Below, one piece after another: positions 40,741-52,786 of a stretch of 64,000 bases of DNA. A program made the position numbers and the translations under genes. Source of the DNA: Globisporangium splendens (Eukaryota > Oomycota > Peronosporomycetes > Pythiales > Pythiaceae); the NCBI GenBank assembly GCA_006386115.1, contig VFIW01000029.1:310001-374000 (forward strand), written 5' to 3'. Numbering within the stretch: position 1 is the first letter of the stretch; every line of letters starts with the position of its first letter. The notes beneath the pieces are model-generated. The model made no database searches, was not told the DNA's origin, and worked only from the letters and a program-made list of their open reading frames with translations.

Positions 40741-43700
40741 TCATCTTTATCTTTATAAGGTGAGGTATATTTAGGTTCATCTTCGTGACCTACAATATCC
40801 ATTCTCCTACCTAATCTTCATTACGAATTTCATCTAGGAGTGTAAATGTGTCTACAGCGCGGATTGCAATAGATCACTTCTGAATGCTAAATAATCTTTG
40901 ACCAGGATGGCATGTTCTCTTGGTCCAATGTGAGGCTGCTTTGTGTTGTCCAATGACCTTGGGTCTTCCGAACTCCACACAAGCCAATGCATGACGTCGT
41001 TGTCAAGATCCTGGGTGAGATTGTTGAAAGCAGCTCTTTGAGTTGGGAAGTGAACCTGCGTTGAGGTTCTGGTGTCCATGGCTAGGTTGGCGGCTGAGTC
41101 CGCCATCTTGTTGAAGGCACGGTAGTGATGGTACCATCCTCGGATGTCGATGCAATCCGCGAGTCGTCGACTTGTCTGGTATAAACGTGCCAATCGGTGC
41201 TGTCGAGGGGACCGATGCATTCGCTGTTGGGAGATAATGAGTGCACTGTCTCCAATCACGTACAACGGTTCGAAGTGACTGCGTTGGGCTTCTCGGAGTC
41301 CGTGTATGAGACCCCAGTACTCGGCAAAGTTGTTGGTCGTGTCCTTCCTGCTATACGCCATGCTGGCGACCCAAATTAAACTGGCTGTGTGCGAGTCCTT
41401 ATGGACACGCACGATAATGGATCCAGTCCCTCCTGGTCCTGGATTGCCGCGTGATCCACCATCGAAAAACAACAGGTAAACGCCGCGAGTATCGTTTGGA
41501 GTCAAGGGGATGGCGTCGGTTTGGCTGAGAAAGCAGTCGACATATGCCTTGAGAACTGCTGCAACCGTGTGACCGTCCGAGTCTCCAGCTTGCGCTTCAG
41601 CGAGTCGTGTGAGGTTTCGCATTCCTGCCTCTAATCTGGTCATCATGATCGCCATCTCAGCAGTCGATTCGATTGGATCCGAATCCATGCGTCGCAGATG
41701 CGCACACCAAATGGCATGTATGAGCGACGCGCTCATATATCGCCACAGCATGTGTGCGACGAGATAGAGATGATCTTGGAGATGTTCAGTGGAGAACTTG
41801 TGTCCGATAATGTGTCTCTTGATCGTGGTCCATGCATGCCTTGGAGTATCTGGTAGATCCAGACTGAAGATCCAGATTGCGGGGTCGTGACCAGGAGTGA
41901 TTCCGATCTTCGCCCATAGCGCATAAAAGTAGTTCCACACCAGTTTGGCTTTCGGACACTCCCAGAATAGATGTTGAACAGAAGATTGGACAACTTGGGA
42001 ACATTCGGGATTCGAGCAGGATAGATCAGCTTTCTCCTAGTTCCACATGGAGAGTCGGTTGGCTTTCAGCCGGAGAAGAGTCTGGGCTGTATAAACAGTA
42101 ATCCCTGGGATGTTGTGTAATTCGCTCCACTGGATTAATTGCAGTCCTGGCCACAGAGATCCTGCTGTATGGACAGCTTTGTTGACTGCTGCATCTCGAG
42201 TATCTTTGCCAATTTGTGTCCTCGTTGCTGCAACTTGTTGCCGATAGAAAGATCTGGTCGTATTGTATCGTCCGTTGCCACCCCATAGTTGCACGATTCT
42301 TGTGAAGCGTGGATGTGCATGGAACGACACCTTCTGCCCGTTCAAGTCTCTTGTTGCCATGATGTCACAGTCCATTGCGGAGTGAACTGTATGCGTAGCT
42401 TTGACTAGGGTCGTGTCGACGTGGGTCAGAGTTGCTTCACTGGTGTGCAGATGTCATTCGTGGTTATAATGACGTTGCCCGTTGTACAGCCGAAGCACAT
42501 TTGTTTGCTGTGGTCGATACAGAAGCTGTGGGAAGTTGGATACCAACGTAGCACATAACCGCTCGAGCGCTCGAATAGACGGCCGGGAGAATCCGGAGAT
42601 TCCACATGTTGGGATGAAGTTAAGCACTCCTGGTCTTATCCACTCCCATCGAAGTATGCCACCCAGTTGTGCTGTTCCAACTGATAATGATGTGTGAGCA
42701 AGTTTGTAAGGGGAGCCGTTGGAATCAAGAAGCCACCCATCTGCAGTCGAGGTCATGTATGGCAACCATTCTGCACAGAATGTCCCGCGTAGCTTTCGTC
42801 CTTCAGCGATGATACCTGGAAGCCTGTCAGACATTTTAGAGCTGAGGTCGATCTGGAACACATCGCCGTCCCATTGAGTCTGCACAATTGTCGACTTGAA
42901 GTGCTCGTAACACCAACGTACATTGTCACGTTCTCTGGGCTCGTAGGGTCGAGAATGGAGCGACGCACATAATGCTGCGCCAGTTGTCCACATGTTATCA
43001 CGAAGCTGGGGTGGCCGCCTTGGAATTGCATCGATCGGCGTGATGTACGTCGAAGAAGCCCTTGTGTTGTGCAGCAAGATTTCCCCGATGACCTGATCGA
43101 TGTGAGAGGTAGTGATTGCCCATCTGGAGACTGCTGTGGCACTCATCGTCATCAGCTCAGTTCTGATGTTGGGTACTGACAAGCCTCCATTCATTTTTTT
43201 GAGTTCAGCTTGTTCTTCCTTCATCCACGGTTTCGCAGGCTTACCATTCCTTGAGCCCCAGACAAATTGTTTCACTAGGTCGTGTAGCTGATTGACAATA
43301 GCCGTAGAGGGCCAGGAGTGCCTGGCCACGTAAAGCACTTTGGGTATGATGACGGCACTGGCAATTGCTGCGCGTTGGGCGACAGAGTGAGTTTTGAGAC
43401 GCGCAAGTCGAAGTCTGACACGTAAGGCTTGGATGCACTTGGACCAGTTACTTGCATTCGAAGGCGTTTGTCCGACTTGGATGCCGAGGTAGCGGCAATG
43501 TTCCTCACGTTGTAGCACATGAATGTCACTGACTGACTCTTCGGTGGGGCTATATTCCTTGTTCAGCGGTAATACTGCAGATTTGTGCCGATTGACTCGA
43601 AGCCCAGAAGCTGCTCCATATTTGTCCAGGATTGCAAACACGGCGTTAATATCCTTGGGATCGCTAAGATAAATGGTCGTGTCGTCTGCGTATCCTCCAA

Positions 43701-44359
43701 GTCTGACTTCAGTTGCGCATCCTGCTGCCTGGAGTTCAACGCCGTGTATTTCGTCACTCGCTTCGATTTTCCGATAAAGAACCTCTAACGCCAAGATGAA
43801 GAGAAGAGGGGCCAGCGGACATCCTTGACGAATTCCGGATGTTACGTTGTACTTTCTCGACAGGAAACCGTTGACAATGAACTTGTAAGTGGTTTGAGAG
43901 TGTAACACCTTCACTAAGTGTACGAACTTCAATGGGAATCCAAGATGCTGGAGCGCTTGTGCCAGAAAGCTGCGATCGAGTGAATCATAGGCTTTAGCAA
44001 AATCAAGGAGCAACGCGATCGCTCTGGACATGGCGGGGTCGCTCGTGGCCCGCTGTTGCGCAGCCAATAACACATCGATCGTAGTTGGGATTGCTCGCCC
44101 TGGAACGAAACCAGCTTGCATGTGATGGATAAGCCAAGGGAGCACAGTTCGTAATCTGGTTGCAAATATCCGTGTGAATATTTTGTAATCAGAGTTGAGA
44201 AGTGCGATTGGCCTGTAGTCCAGCGGCGATGCAGCAGAGACGGACTTTTTTATGCAGTGAATATGGGCTTCACTGAACGAACTTGGTAGAATGCATTCGG
44301 GTATCCACAAGTTGAAAAGTCGCTCGAATAGACCGGTAATCTCGTCACAGTGGTCCTGT
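40741..44359 (-). mobile_element. LINE-B non-LTR retrotransposon, 5'-truncated (copy 1)
   Basis: A 3.6 kb minus-strand copy with its 3' end at about 40743 (tail reads ATAAAGATAAAGAT on the minus strand). It keeps reverse transcriptase, a zinc region and RNase H but not the endonuclease. Its 5' edge meets an oppositely oriented 3' fragment of the same family at about 44359. No matching target-site duplication was found at its two ends, unlike copy 2, which suggests that the junction was rearranged after insertion. Sequence shared with copy 2 (61077-62998) is close to identical. Confidence 0.9.
40852..44359 (-). pseudogene. LINE-B ORF2 relic: reverse transcriptase and RNase H
   Basis: Frames 44310-42454, 42375-42037 and 41940-40852 follow one another. 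The first has RT motifs PLDYRPIALLNSDYK, LLLDFAKAYDSLDRSF, SGIRQGCPLAPLLFIL and GGYADDTTIYL (standard YADD box, unlike the FVDD of LINE-A). The last has the zinc-type region ending WECPKAKLVWNYF and RNase H (LFFDGGSRGNPGPGGTGS, NNFAEYWGLIHGL, YVIGDSALIIS). Breaks include a stop within MWN-stop-EKADLSC (about 42040) and a stop and frame change around 42376-42454. The RNase H is related to, but clearly distinct from, that of LINE-A. Confidence 0.88.
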
Positions 44360-44450
44360 ATGAAATTCGCAATGACGATCAGGTAGGAGAATGGATATTG
44401 TAGGTCACGACGATGAACCTAAATATACCTCACCTTATAAAGATAATGAT
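44360..44450 (+). mobile_element. LINE-B 3'-end fragment, inverted relative to copy 1
   Basis: 91 bases of LINE-B 3' UTR in plus orientation, from ATGAAATTCGCAATGA to the tail TTATAAAGATAATGAT. It abuts the 5' edge of the minus-strand copy 1, so the two LINE-B tails point outward in opposite directions. Confidence 0.85.
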
Positions 44451-44465
44451 AATTATTTGTATGGC
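44451..44465. repeat. Target-site duplication of small LINE-B fragment, left
   Basis: AATTATTTGTATGGC, repeated exactly at 44598-44612. Confidence 0.88.
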
Positions 44466-44597
44466 TCTATTGCAATCCGCGCTGTAGACACATTTACACT
44501 CCTAGATGAAATTCGCAATGAAGATTAGGTAGGAGAATGGATATTGTAGGTCACGACGATGAACCTAAATATACCTCACCTTATAAAGATAAAGATA
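44466..44597 (+). mobile_element. LINE-B 3'-end fragment with its own target-site duplication
   Basis: A 132 bp severely truncated insertion: the last codons and 3' UTR of LINE-B (CAATCCGCGCTGTAGACACA onward) ending with the ATAAAG-type tail. The 15 bp duplication on both sides shows an independent retrotransposition event next to, and after, the fragment at 44360-44450. Confidence 0.9.
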
Positions 44598-44612
44598 AAT
44601 TATTTGTATGGC
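44598..44612. repeat. Target-site duplication of small LINE-B fragment, right
   Basis: Exact copy of 44451-44465, six bases before the DOCK exon begins. Confidence 0.88.
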
Positions 44613-44618
44613 GTGTAG

Positions 44619-47600
44619 GTTGAGCCGTTGTTTTGCCGTTTGGTTGTGTACGACATTTCACTGGGTTGCCGCGTCACCGAAGAGCTCAGTTACTCAATTC
44701 CAGGAGCTGTGGATGCAAGTGGAAATATCGTCAAGCATCCTTTGTCCGTTGCGTCCGCGAAGCTGCCTCACGCACTGTTTTATGCGTTGCCAAATCACTT
44801 ACCCCAGCATTTGTGCCTTGTACTCAAAGTTTCCAAAACACTGATGGGCGACGGGGAGAGTGCAACTTCACCGCATTGTTTTCCTGAAAAGTTGACTTCG
44901 GAAACTGAGCAACAGGAGCTGATTGAAAAAGCTGCCGACTGCTTTCGTCGTCTCGGTCGATATCGTCAGCCTCTTGCATGGGGGGGCAACCGCGTTGATG
45001 GAGGGCTCCAGCCGGCCGATGACGCTCTATCGTCAGCGTACGACAATGAGCGATGATCAACGACTGCCGCTTATCACTGAAGCTGTTCGCGGAGCTCTGA
45101 AGTAAGCGCCTAATTTCTGCGTGAGAAACCGTTTTGATGGTCGCTTAACCAGCTTTGTGAACTTTTGACAGGGAGAAAATCGTTCCGTCAGTTTGTGAAT
45201 TTGACCTTGAGCGAATTGATGACCAGCGTCTCGCTGAGTCGAAATTTCAGTCTGCTAGCAAGAGCCGCAGCATTGGAAAAAACACTCGGACATCTTTGCC
45301 TCCGGTACCATTTTTGGACATCCTTGACCCGTTCTCAAGTGTTCCAGTTTCTTCGTCCCAGTCCCATGAAAGTGAAGAAAGTAACCCTGCAAGTATTCCA
45401 TCTCAAACTGATTCAATGCTGATTCAGTGTCGTGAGGTTCAGCCGTTCTGCCATCCATCAATGGCGTCAGCTTTTGGCCTCGCTGGGTGTGGTCCCGTTG
45501 CTGTCTCGCACATGAACGTGATGTATTTATATCCGATCCACCTGGAAAGGTTTCAGTATCGAAACATTGTTGTCCGGGTACAATTGTTGCAGAAGGAAGT
45601 TGACTTTTTATGCGGGCTGGAAGACTTTGAAGTTCAAGGCGCCGTGCTTCAAGCGATATACGCACCAAATCAAGAAATCGTTTCGTCTGGATACACTCTT
45701 GTCAACTACCACCAAAAAACCTGCAGTTTGGGAATGAGATCAAGATCTGCCTACCAGAGAAACTCACGTCGGCACATCACATCCTGTTCACGTTTCATCA
45801 CGTCCACTGTAAGAAGATTCAACCAAACCAGCAGCAGCAAGAGATTGTGGGATATGCCATCTTACCAGTCTTGCAAAAAGATGGGACGATTGTTCAAGAT
45901 AACAATTACGTCTTGAATGTGTTCGCCACACCAATAGCGTCCAAAGTGTCGACTACCGGTGGCGTTGTCTCACTTCCACCTGGTTACGTGGCGGCAGCGC
46001 GTGAAGCTGAAGTGGATACTTCGAAGACATCTCTGACATGTCGAACAAGAGTTTTATCGCCCATCCGTAGTCAAGACAAAGCTGTCTCAACGTTCCTGCA
46101 GCCATTCCATTCAGATGTGTTGGGGTCCGAGACGAAAGAACAAGATGCTCTCGATGACGATCAGATCGTCAATCGCTTGCTCGGCTTGAGACACGCAAGC
46201 ACCATCAGCGTTCGCTATTTCTTCTCTCCCATAGCAAGATTCGTTCTCGGATATTTGCGTTTCGGGTCATCCGTCGTTCGCTGGGCTGCATTTCGGGCAT
46301 TTCTAGCGGTATTGGAGAAGGCAAGCTGGACCCCACATCGGTCGTTGAAGCAAGATGCAAGCCAAATCCTTCACAACTTCGTTCATATCGTGTTTTGACG
46401 AATATGCAGTTGAAAACCCGTGTGGGTCTGTCGCAGCCATCACATCAGAAAGCCGACGCCCGCAGTCGATTTTTCACGCGATGCTTATGGAGTGGCTCAT
46501 TGTTCTTCAAGACAGCTCAGCAGTCGAAGACAACGTCGAAACCAAGAGATTATCATTGGCGTATTCCAATATGCTGCTTCAACTAATCCTAAAACTCATG
46601 GCGATGCACACGCTTCGCCAGTGTGGTGTGAAGAATGGAGGTGCAATTGGCTTGCTGCCGATGATTTTGTCCGATGACGATGACGAGCTGGCTGAAACTG
46701 TACTATGTGAGCTTGTGTACTGCATTGGGAATAATTCAAACGGGCTGCTGCTGCAAAAAGAGGTGAACCGGAGCATTGCGTGCTTCTGCCGAGGTCTGTT
46801 TCTGGTGGCAAATAATCAAGTTCCTGCGCGAGCCATTTCTCAATACATGGTATGGGTGAGTGCGGATCAACGCGATCCAAACGTCTTGGTTCACATTTTG
46901 TTCCCTTCTCTCAGGATTCTGATCGGTTTCGAGTATTTTGCCGTTGTGAATGGAGCATGCACTGCGAAAAATCAACGACGGAGCACGTCCTGTTCGGCGG
47001 CTAAACCGCCTTCGCAACATAGTGCATGGCTTGTCAAGATTGTATTCGAGAAGCTACTGCACGTCGCTGATGAGCAGAAAGAGGAGAAACTTCGGTGTGA
47101 CGCTGTGCGTCTTCTTCGGCGCATGTTCGTTGCCCAAGTTTACAACCAATATCATCAAAGTCAAGATCATCAAGAACAAATTGCGCTGACCTATTTTGCC
47201 TTCTTCCCAAGCATTGCCCACTTTATAGCCGATGGTAAATTGCTTTTCAGCAACGGATCGAGTACAGGCGTGATGCCAAATGGAGGTGATGCTCTCGACA
47301 AGTATCAAGAACTGAAAAGAGAGCTGCTGATCTGTGTAGCCCATTTGCTGAGCAGTGTATCGACTCCGCACCTGTCGAAGTTTTCCAACAGCTCAATGAC
47401 GACATGAAATCGCGTATCGACGATAACAGAGCACACGAGTTCAACCCGTCTATATCCTTGAGCCCAACTGGTGCGTTGATGCACTACAGGAAAATTGTCG
47501 AGGAGGTGAGTTAATAATTGCTTCCTGTCGCACAAAAACTCTACTTTTCGACATCTAACTGGTATTCTGCTCTTTATGGCGCACAGCGAAATGAAATGCA

Positions 47601-50600
47601 AAACCGACGCCATCGGCGAAGTATTCTGAAAAGCACCACTTGGGAGCGAAAAGATACGAAAGCACGGGTTGCGAAGGGTGACGAGAAGCGACAGGAAATT
47701 TCGTACGACGAGGTCCGAGTTCATGCTTGCTTGGCATTGGTTCAACACATGATCGAAATCTTCTTGGTTGATGAGCTGTCGATGCCAGGTGGGATATTAT
47801 GGTAACAGCTACTTTCTCCGGATCTGGTGACTCGTGAAGGACGCCTTTCATTTCTAGACATCGAGATGAACTTGAAACATCGCCGAATCAGTCGTCAGCG
47901 CGATTCTGTTTCAAATGATGGGTGTAATGCCTCTGGCTCAAATGGATCTAACTCGATTGGAAAGGATAGTGGAGTCAACGCTACTGCAATTCGCAGCTCA
48001 AATCCAAAGTTGGTATCAGTTGGAAATAGCAATTCGCTTGGATCTAGCATTGCCTCTGGCTCAACTCGAGTTCCGAGCAACAAATCCCTCCCTCGAAACT
48101 GGGGAAAGAATCACACACCCGCGCCACGCCGAATTTCAACGAGTCTTGGGAGTGAAGGCAAGTCTGGATCCGGCGTAACTGTTGGTGACTCGATACAAGT
48201 TGGGACTAATCAGAACCCAGACGAGGAAGATCCTGGTGACTATGATGTCCACCTGAAATGCCTCTACCGAGTCATAGCAGGCACTGCGCTGCGATCCCTT
48301 CGAACAGCCGTAGATCAGTTCGAATGGGTGATTCGAATTATCGAAAAACCATTTGATTGTAACTGTGGAAAAATCAACAATCCGAACGAGAGCAATGCGC
48401 ACGCTATGGAAAGCGTCACCATCGACAATGCCTTCGCGTTTTTGGGTTCGCTAACGGGTCTACTGTTTCTACTGATCAATCGAGCCAACACAATTGAGAC
48501 GTTGTGCCAGGATTTTGATGGAGATGTTGAAGAAGACGCTGGCGAAGACGATGAGGACATCGAGGATAGAGACCAACACTTTTTGATCGACTTGTTCCAG
48601 TACCTGGAGACGTTTCTCGCGCGCTTCCAGAGGGCCTTGTTTGCTTGCCGAATTGCAGATCTTCCGTTGATTCATGATGAGTGCCGGATCCAGTTGCTGC
48701 TGCCAATCGCTGCTACAGGGAAATCTGTCGTGGTGCGGCAGCACGCGGCAAGGCTTTTGTGCAAATTACTCGCTGTGTGCTACGAGCAAACGGGCAGCTT
48801 TCTGTTGGTGGAGCGGCCAATCCTCAAAGTGTTGTGCTCTGTATTTTTCTCATCGGGACAACCAGTGCTGCCAACGGAGTCGATACGAGAAGCGATTGAA
48901 GAAATGCGTCAATACTCGTTCATGGAAGATAAAGTAACTCCAGCATTTCAAATCCAGTTCAAGGAGCTCGTGAATGGCTTGATAACCCAGATCAAGGTTT
49001 TTGAGATGTGGCAAGTTGCTGTGTCAAGCCCCGAGCAATTGCGTGACTATGAAGAAATCGAAGAAGGATTATATCGGGTAGTTCGTGCGATATCTCCGTT
49101 TTGGCTTTTGGATGAAAAGAGAATTTGACTCGATGCTCTGCTGCGGCTTCACGAAACTCGACAAAAGTATGCCGAAGCTGCTTGCTGCAAGCTGGAGTGT
49201 ATTAAGTTCACAAAGCAGACAGCTCTAGAAGAGGAACGCGGTGACTTGTTGTTTTGGGAAATTGAAGAGCTGGTGGTGGCACGAGAGTTTGCCGAGAAAG
49301 CGTCTTGGATGGAACAGCAAATTTCAATCAGCGAGCAGCTGCTTGTATGCCTGAAAGAACAAAAGCGGTATTCAGAATACCTAGAGACGCTGAAGTACCT
49401 GGAGCGAGTGATTTATCAGAATGCTGAAGCCGAAGCACTGACTGGGGGATATGGAGCTGGGCATGCGTTCTACCGGATCACATATACGGGCGACTGCGTA
49501 TCAATCCACATCTCCAAGCATGGGTACATCTACAAACGGAGCAAATTCATGTCACTTGGCGAGTTCGTGATTGAAATGAAAGCCATGCTGCGAGCGAAGT
49601 ATCCAATGTGCGAGCAAGTTGATGTGGTTCCTGAAAGTAAATCTTTAACGGGTGACGATCAACCCAACGTTATCTTCATGCGTATCACATCAGTCGAAGA
49701 AGTCAAGATGCCCGAACGCACCAGCAAACCCCAGAATGATCCGCAGTGTAACCCACAGTCTTCAAATTTGCTATCCCATTTACACTCGGAAGCTCTTCGT
49801 ATGGAAAAACGAGCGACCAGATGGAGCGGATCATCTATCTTTCAGTGGTGCAGCCTTTTCCGTGCGCACTGAATCGCCAAGTGGTTATTGAACGACGAGA
49901 AGAGATTCGATGCCCGATTGAAAATTCGATGGACGATATCCAGAAGCGCTGCTTTGTTTTGCAGGATGAGATCAACAAAGAAATTCAAGGGCGAACCGAC
50001 CTGGAGACACTGACGCTTGTTCTAAAGGGGAGCGTGGACACCCATGTTCACGGTGGAATCCCAGAAGTTATCGAGTCCTTTCTTGCATCGTCCGCGAGAG
50101 ATCAAGATGCCGCGAGCGACAGGGATGATGGATCACCGACTCAGATTCTTCCACCGCTGCTGGATGCTCGTGGTAAAGTGATGAGCGCCGACGAAAGTTC
50201 GCAGAAGCGACATTGGCTGGCAAACCTACTGGTTCATTTCTTGAAACTATGCTGGCAGTGCCTCATGATCAGTCGGGAGACGTATCGTCGAGCGAGCTCC
50301 CAATCGTCCACTATATCAGCATCTGCGACTCCAGTGATTGCGATTTCTCAGCTGCAGTCCACGGGCGACCCGAGCAGCCTGACCAACTCCAGTACCAGCA
50401 GCATCCTCGCATCTGTTCCTGCTGGAGGACTAACGAACTTTCACGGGAATTCAGCCAAGAACGTCAATCTCACGAACGGATTCATGGCGACGACTCAAGA
50501 CGACGACTGCATTCTTTCTCCTCTGCAGTTGGAGTTTGAGAAAAGCTTTGCGCCTCTCGTCGAGTTGATCCAGACCAAGATCTCATTTCCATACCAAAGC

Positions 50601-50726
50601 GCTAGCGACGTTACACAACTGCTGCAGCAAATGCAGCTCAAGCGTGTTGGCTTCCTGACCCCGAGTGGTCAAAATGCATCGGCGCCTATGGCAGCTTCCT
50701 CATCGAATGGCACGTCATTCCATTGA
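44619..50726 (+). pseudogene. DOCK-family Rho/Rac guanine-nucleotide exchange factor, 5'-truncated and decaying
   Basis: DOCK proteins activate Rac/Cdc42 through a DHR2 domain and bind phosphoinositides through a C2-like DHR1. Visible: VEPLFCRLVVYDISLG and GRYRQPLAWG ahead of DHR1, DHR1 (YLYPIHLERFQYRNIVVRVQ, then IYAPNQEIVSSGYTLVNYH), an armadillo-like middle, and DHR2 (LDALLRLHETRQKYAEAACC, HAFYRITYTGDC, FPCALNRQVV, ENSMDDIQKRC). Introns at 45102-45171 and 47506-47586 splice in frame. Breaks: frameshifts at G7 (44980-44986), A6 (45714-45719), T4 (46393-46396), near 47375 and near 49750; stops TAA 47803 and TGA 49126 (the TGA replaces a conserved Trp). The first exon starts at an acceptor directly after LINE-B fragments and the N-terminal exons are absent. 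Either a pseudogene, or partly a sequence-quality effect at homopolymers; truncation plus the stops favour the former. Confidence 0.82.
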
Positions 50727-50945
50727 AACAAATGAGCCTACAACTCACAAGCCACTCACCAAGATCCCTACAATATGCCAGCAAGCCCAAGATACTCTTG
50801 ATACCCAGGCTATTCTGATTGAAATCATACGACTCCATTGGGTTCATATGCAAAGAAAAGCAAGCATCGCTCTCATTGTGTGATTGTTCCTGCTTTTTTC
50901 CTTCTTTCTTGTTCTATGTCAAATACAACACCGCAATGGGGAAAT

Positions 50946-51533
50946 CTACTTGGAGCCTCCGAGCAAGAGCTCCTTGGCCTGGTTGATCTTGGTCGCGATG
51001 AACGTCGAGCCTCCCGTGTCCGGGTGGTTCAGGATCAGCAATTTACGGTGCGCGTTGCGGATCCGCTCCTCGGACGCGCTCTCACGCACACCCAGGATCA
51101 GCGCAGCCTCACGACGCGTCATCTTCTCCTCGAACGGTCCGTCGTAGAAGTTGCGCGTCGTCCACGCGCTCACCTCGCTCTTTGGACGCGCCTTGTACGC
51201 TTCGTACGCCTGCACCAGCACACACACAAGGCACCACCGTCAATATTCCACACAATAGACGCACACAGAGCGCTCCGCGATCGCAAGTATATGCATATCC
51301 ACGCTAGTATTTACCTGGATAAGGTACTTGGCGCCCATAGCGGCGCCGGCGACGCCGAGTCCCGCAATCAGAATGGCCGAGTCGCGCTGCGGCGTCGAGT
51401 GGAAGCCGCGGATCGCCGTCTGCTGCTTCTGCTGCTCGTCGTCGCGGCCACTGAGGCTCAGCGGGAACTGCGCCGTGCGCAGCAGCGCGTTCTGGCGCTG
51501 CGCCACGCGTCGACAGGTCTGCATCAGCGCCAT
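50946..51533 (-). CDS. Mitochondrial import motor J-protein PAM18/TIM14
   Basis: Exons 51533-51315 and 51209-50946, joined across a GTAAAT...GCAG intron, encode 160 residues. An Arg/Gln-rich N-terminus ([19 protein letters not shown]) looks like a presequence, followed by a transmembrane segment ([20 protein letters not shown]) and a C-terminal J domain: [18 protein letters not shown], the HPD triad in [20 protein letters not shown], ending in LLLGGSK. This arrangement is specific to PAM18, the inner-membrane J-protein that stimulates mtHsp70 to pull precursors through TIM23. The ATG at 51533 is the first in frame after the upstream non-ATG region. Intact. Confidence 0.93.
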
Positions 51534-51925
51534 CTTTGTCCTGCTTGTCTCGTGCTTCGGGTCTTCCACTCAATTAGAGAGAATGCATGCACGTCAGGAG
51601 CGCAAACGCAATGTGAGAGAGGTCACTAAAGTGGATTTAAAAGAGTCACTATTGCTGCCTCTTGTAAGCGATACTAGAACTTGGAACTTTTCCCAGTTCG
51701 AAAAAGTGCAGTCATTGTTCGCTGTTGTGATCGATACTGGAACTTTTGAAGTTCGAGAAAGTGCGATCCCTCTATAAGAAGACTATAGATGTTATATGTG
51801 ATACCTGAAAGTTGCACAACTCAGATACGTTCTTGTACAGAGAGATACTGTGATATTTGATTGATTATACAGTACATGAAAAATCGTATTCATACAGGTT
51901 TTACGATTGATTGAGAATCGCGAGC
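51534..51925. other. Spacer with imperfect repeats
   Basis: Contains two similar units at about 51668-51714 and 51732-51773, each with GATACT-GAACTT and an AGTTCGA-AAAGTGC block about 25 bases on. No gene recognised. Confidence 0.4.
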
Positions 51926-52786
51926 TCACTCTTGCTGGTCAGCTCGATCTTGAGCGTCCATGGTCTGGAGGATCTCGTCGACGCTCGCGAACCGATTCTC
52001 TGGTTGGATCTGAATCAGTTTGGTCATGAGATCGATGGTGGAACTTGAGACTTGGTCCGCGAGCCGCCAGTGAGCCAAGATCCCGTGAAGACCCACTCAC
52101 TCGAGCGCATTAAACGCCAGATCTTGTGGGGTCACAGTCTCGAAAAGCGGTGACCCGGTCAAAAGGATGAAAAGAAGGATACCCAGGGACCAGATATCCG
52201 CTCGGATTGGGTCGTACGCCGTGTCGGCGACAACCTCGGGCGCCATATAGTACGCCTTTCCCACGCGACCCGTGCAGTACAATTTCTCGTGCCGTTTCGC
52301 GTTGAAGATTGCACTCAGTCCGAAGTCGCAGAGCTTGGTGGCGTACTTGTCACCTAGGAGCACGTTCTCGAGCGAGATGTCACGGTGGGCGACGCCGTGT
52401 TGATGGAGGAATTGCACACCCATTGCGATCTGCCGGAAGAAGTGGCGCGCCAGGTCCTCGTCGAGTCTTCGGTCCTCTTGCTTCTCCAGGTACGAGTACA
52501 AGTCGTCTTGGTCGCAACATTCCATGAGCAAGTACAAGGATCCATTCTCAATACGAGTCGAGCGGTAGCAGAGGAGATGGAGATGGCCGCCGACTTGCGC
52601 GAGCAGCCGGGCGACTTTGTATTCCTGGTGCGGGTCATCTCCGATTGAAGTGACCCCCGAAGTGAACTTGATCTCTTTCAGCACCACAAACGACTTGGTC
52701 TTCTTCTCCTGACAGAGGTAGACAGTCGAGGTTGTCCGCGACGAGATCCGCTTGATAGTGGTCAGCTGGTTGCGGTACGGAGCCAT
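51926..52786 (-). CDS. Serine/threonine protein kinase, small type, second intact copy
   Basis: Exon 1 (52786-52101) ends at GTGAGT and joins exon 2 (52043-51926) across a 57 nt intron to give 267 residues. Exon 2 supplies the C-lobe end (LMTKLIQIQPENRFASVDEI), without which the domain would be cut after its F helix. Catalytic elements are complete: VVLKEIKF lysine, HQEY glutamate, HRDISLENVLL, CDFGLSA, RVGKAYYMAPEVV and DIWSLGILLFILLTGSPL. It is a paralogue of the kinase at 5274-6257 but has no insert in the N lobe. Substrate unknown. No regulatory domain accompanies it. Confidence 0.9.

Noticed and set aside
40741..44450. Twin priming as the origin of the inverted LINE-B structure
   Set aside because: Twin priming inverts an internal 5' segment and leaves only one tail; here both segments carry a 3' tail and no common duplication flanks them.
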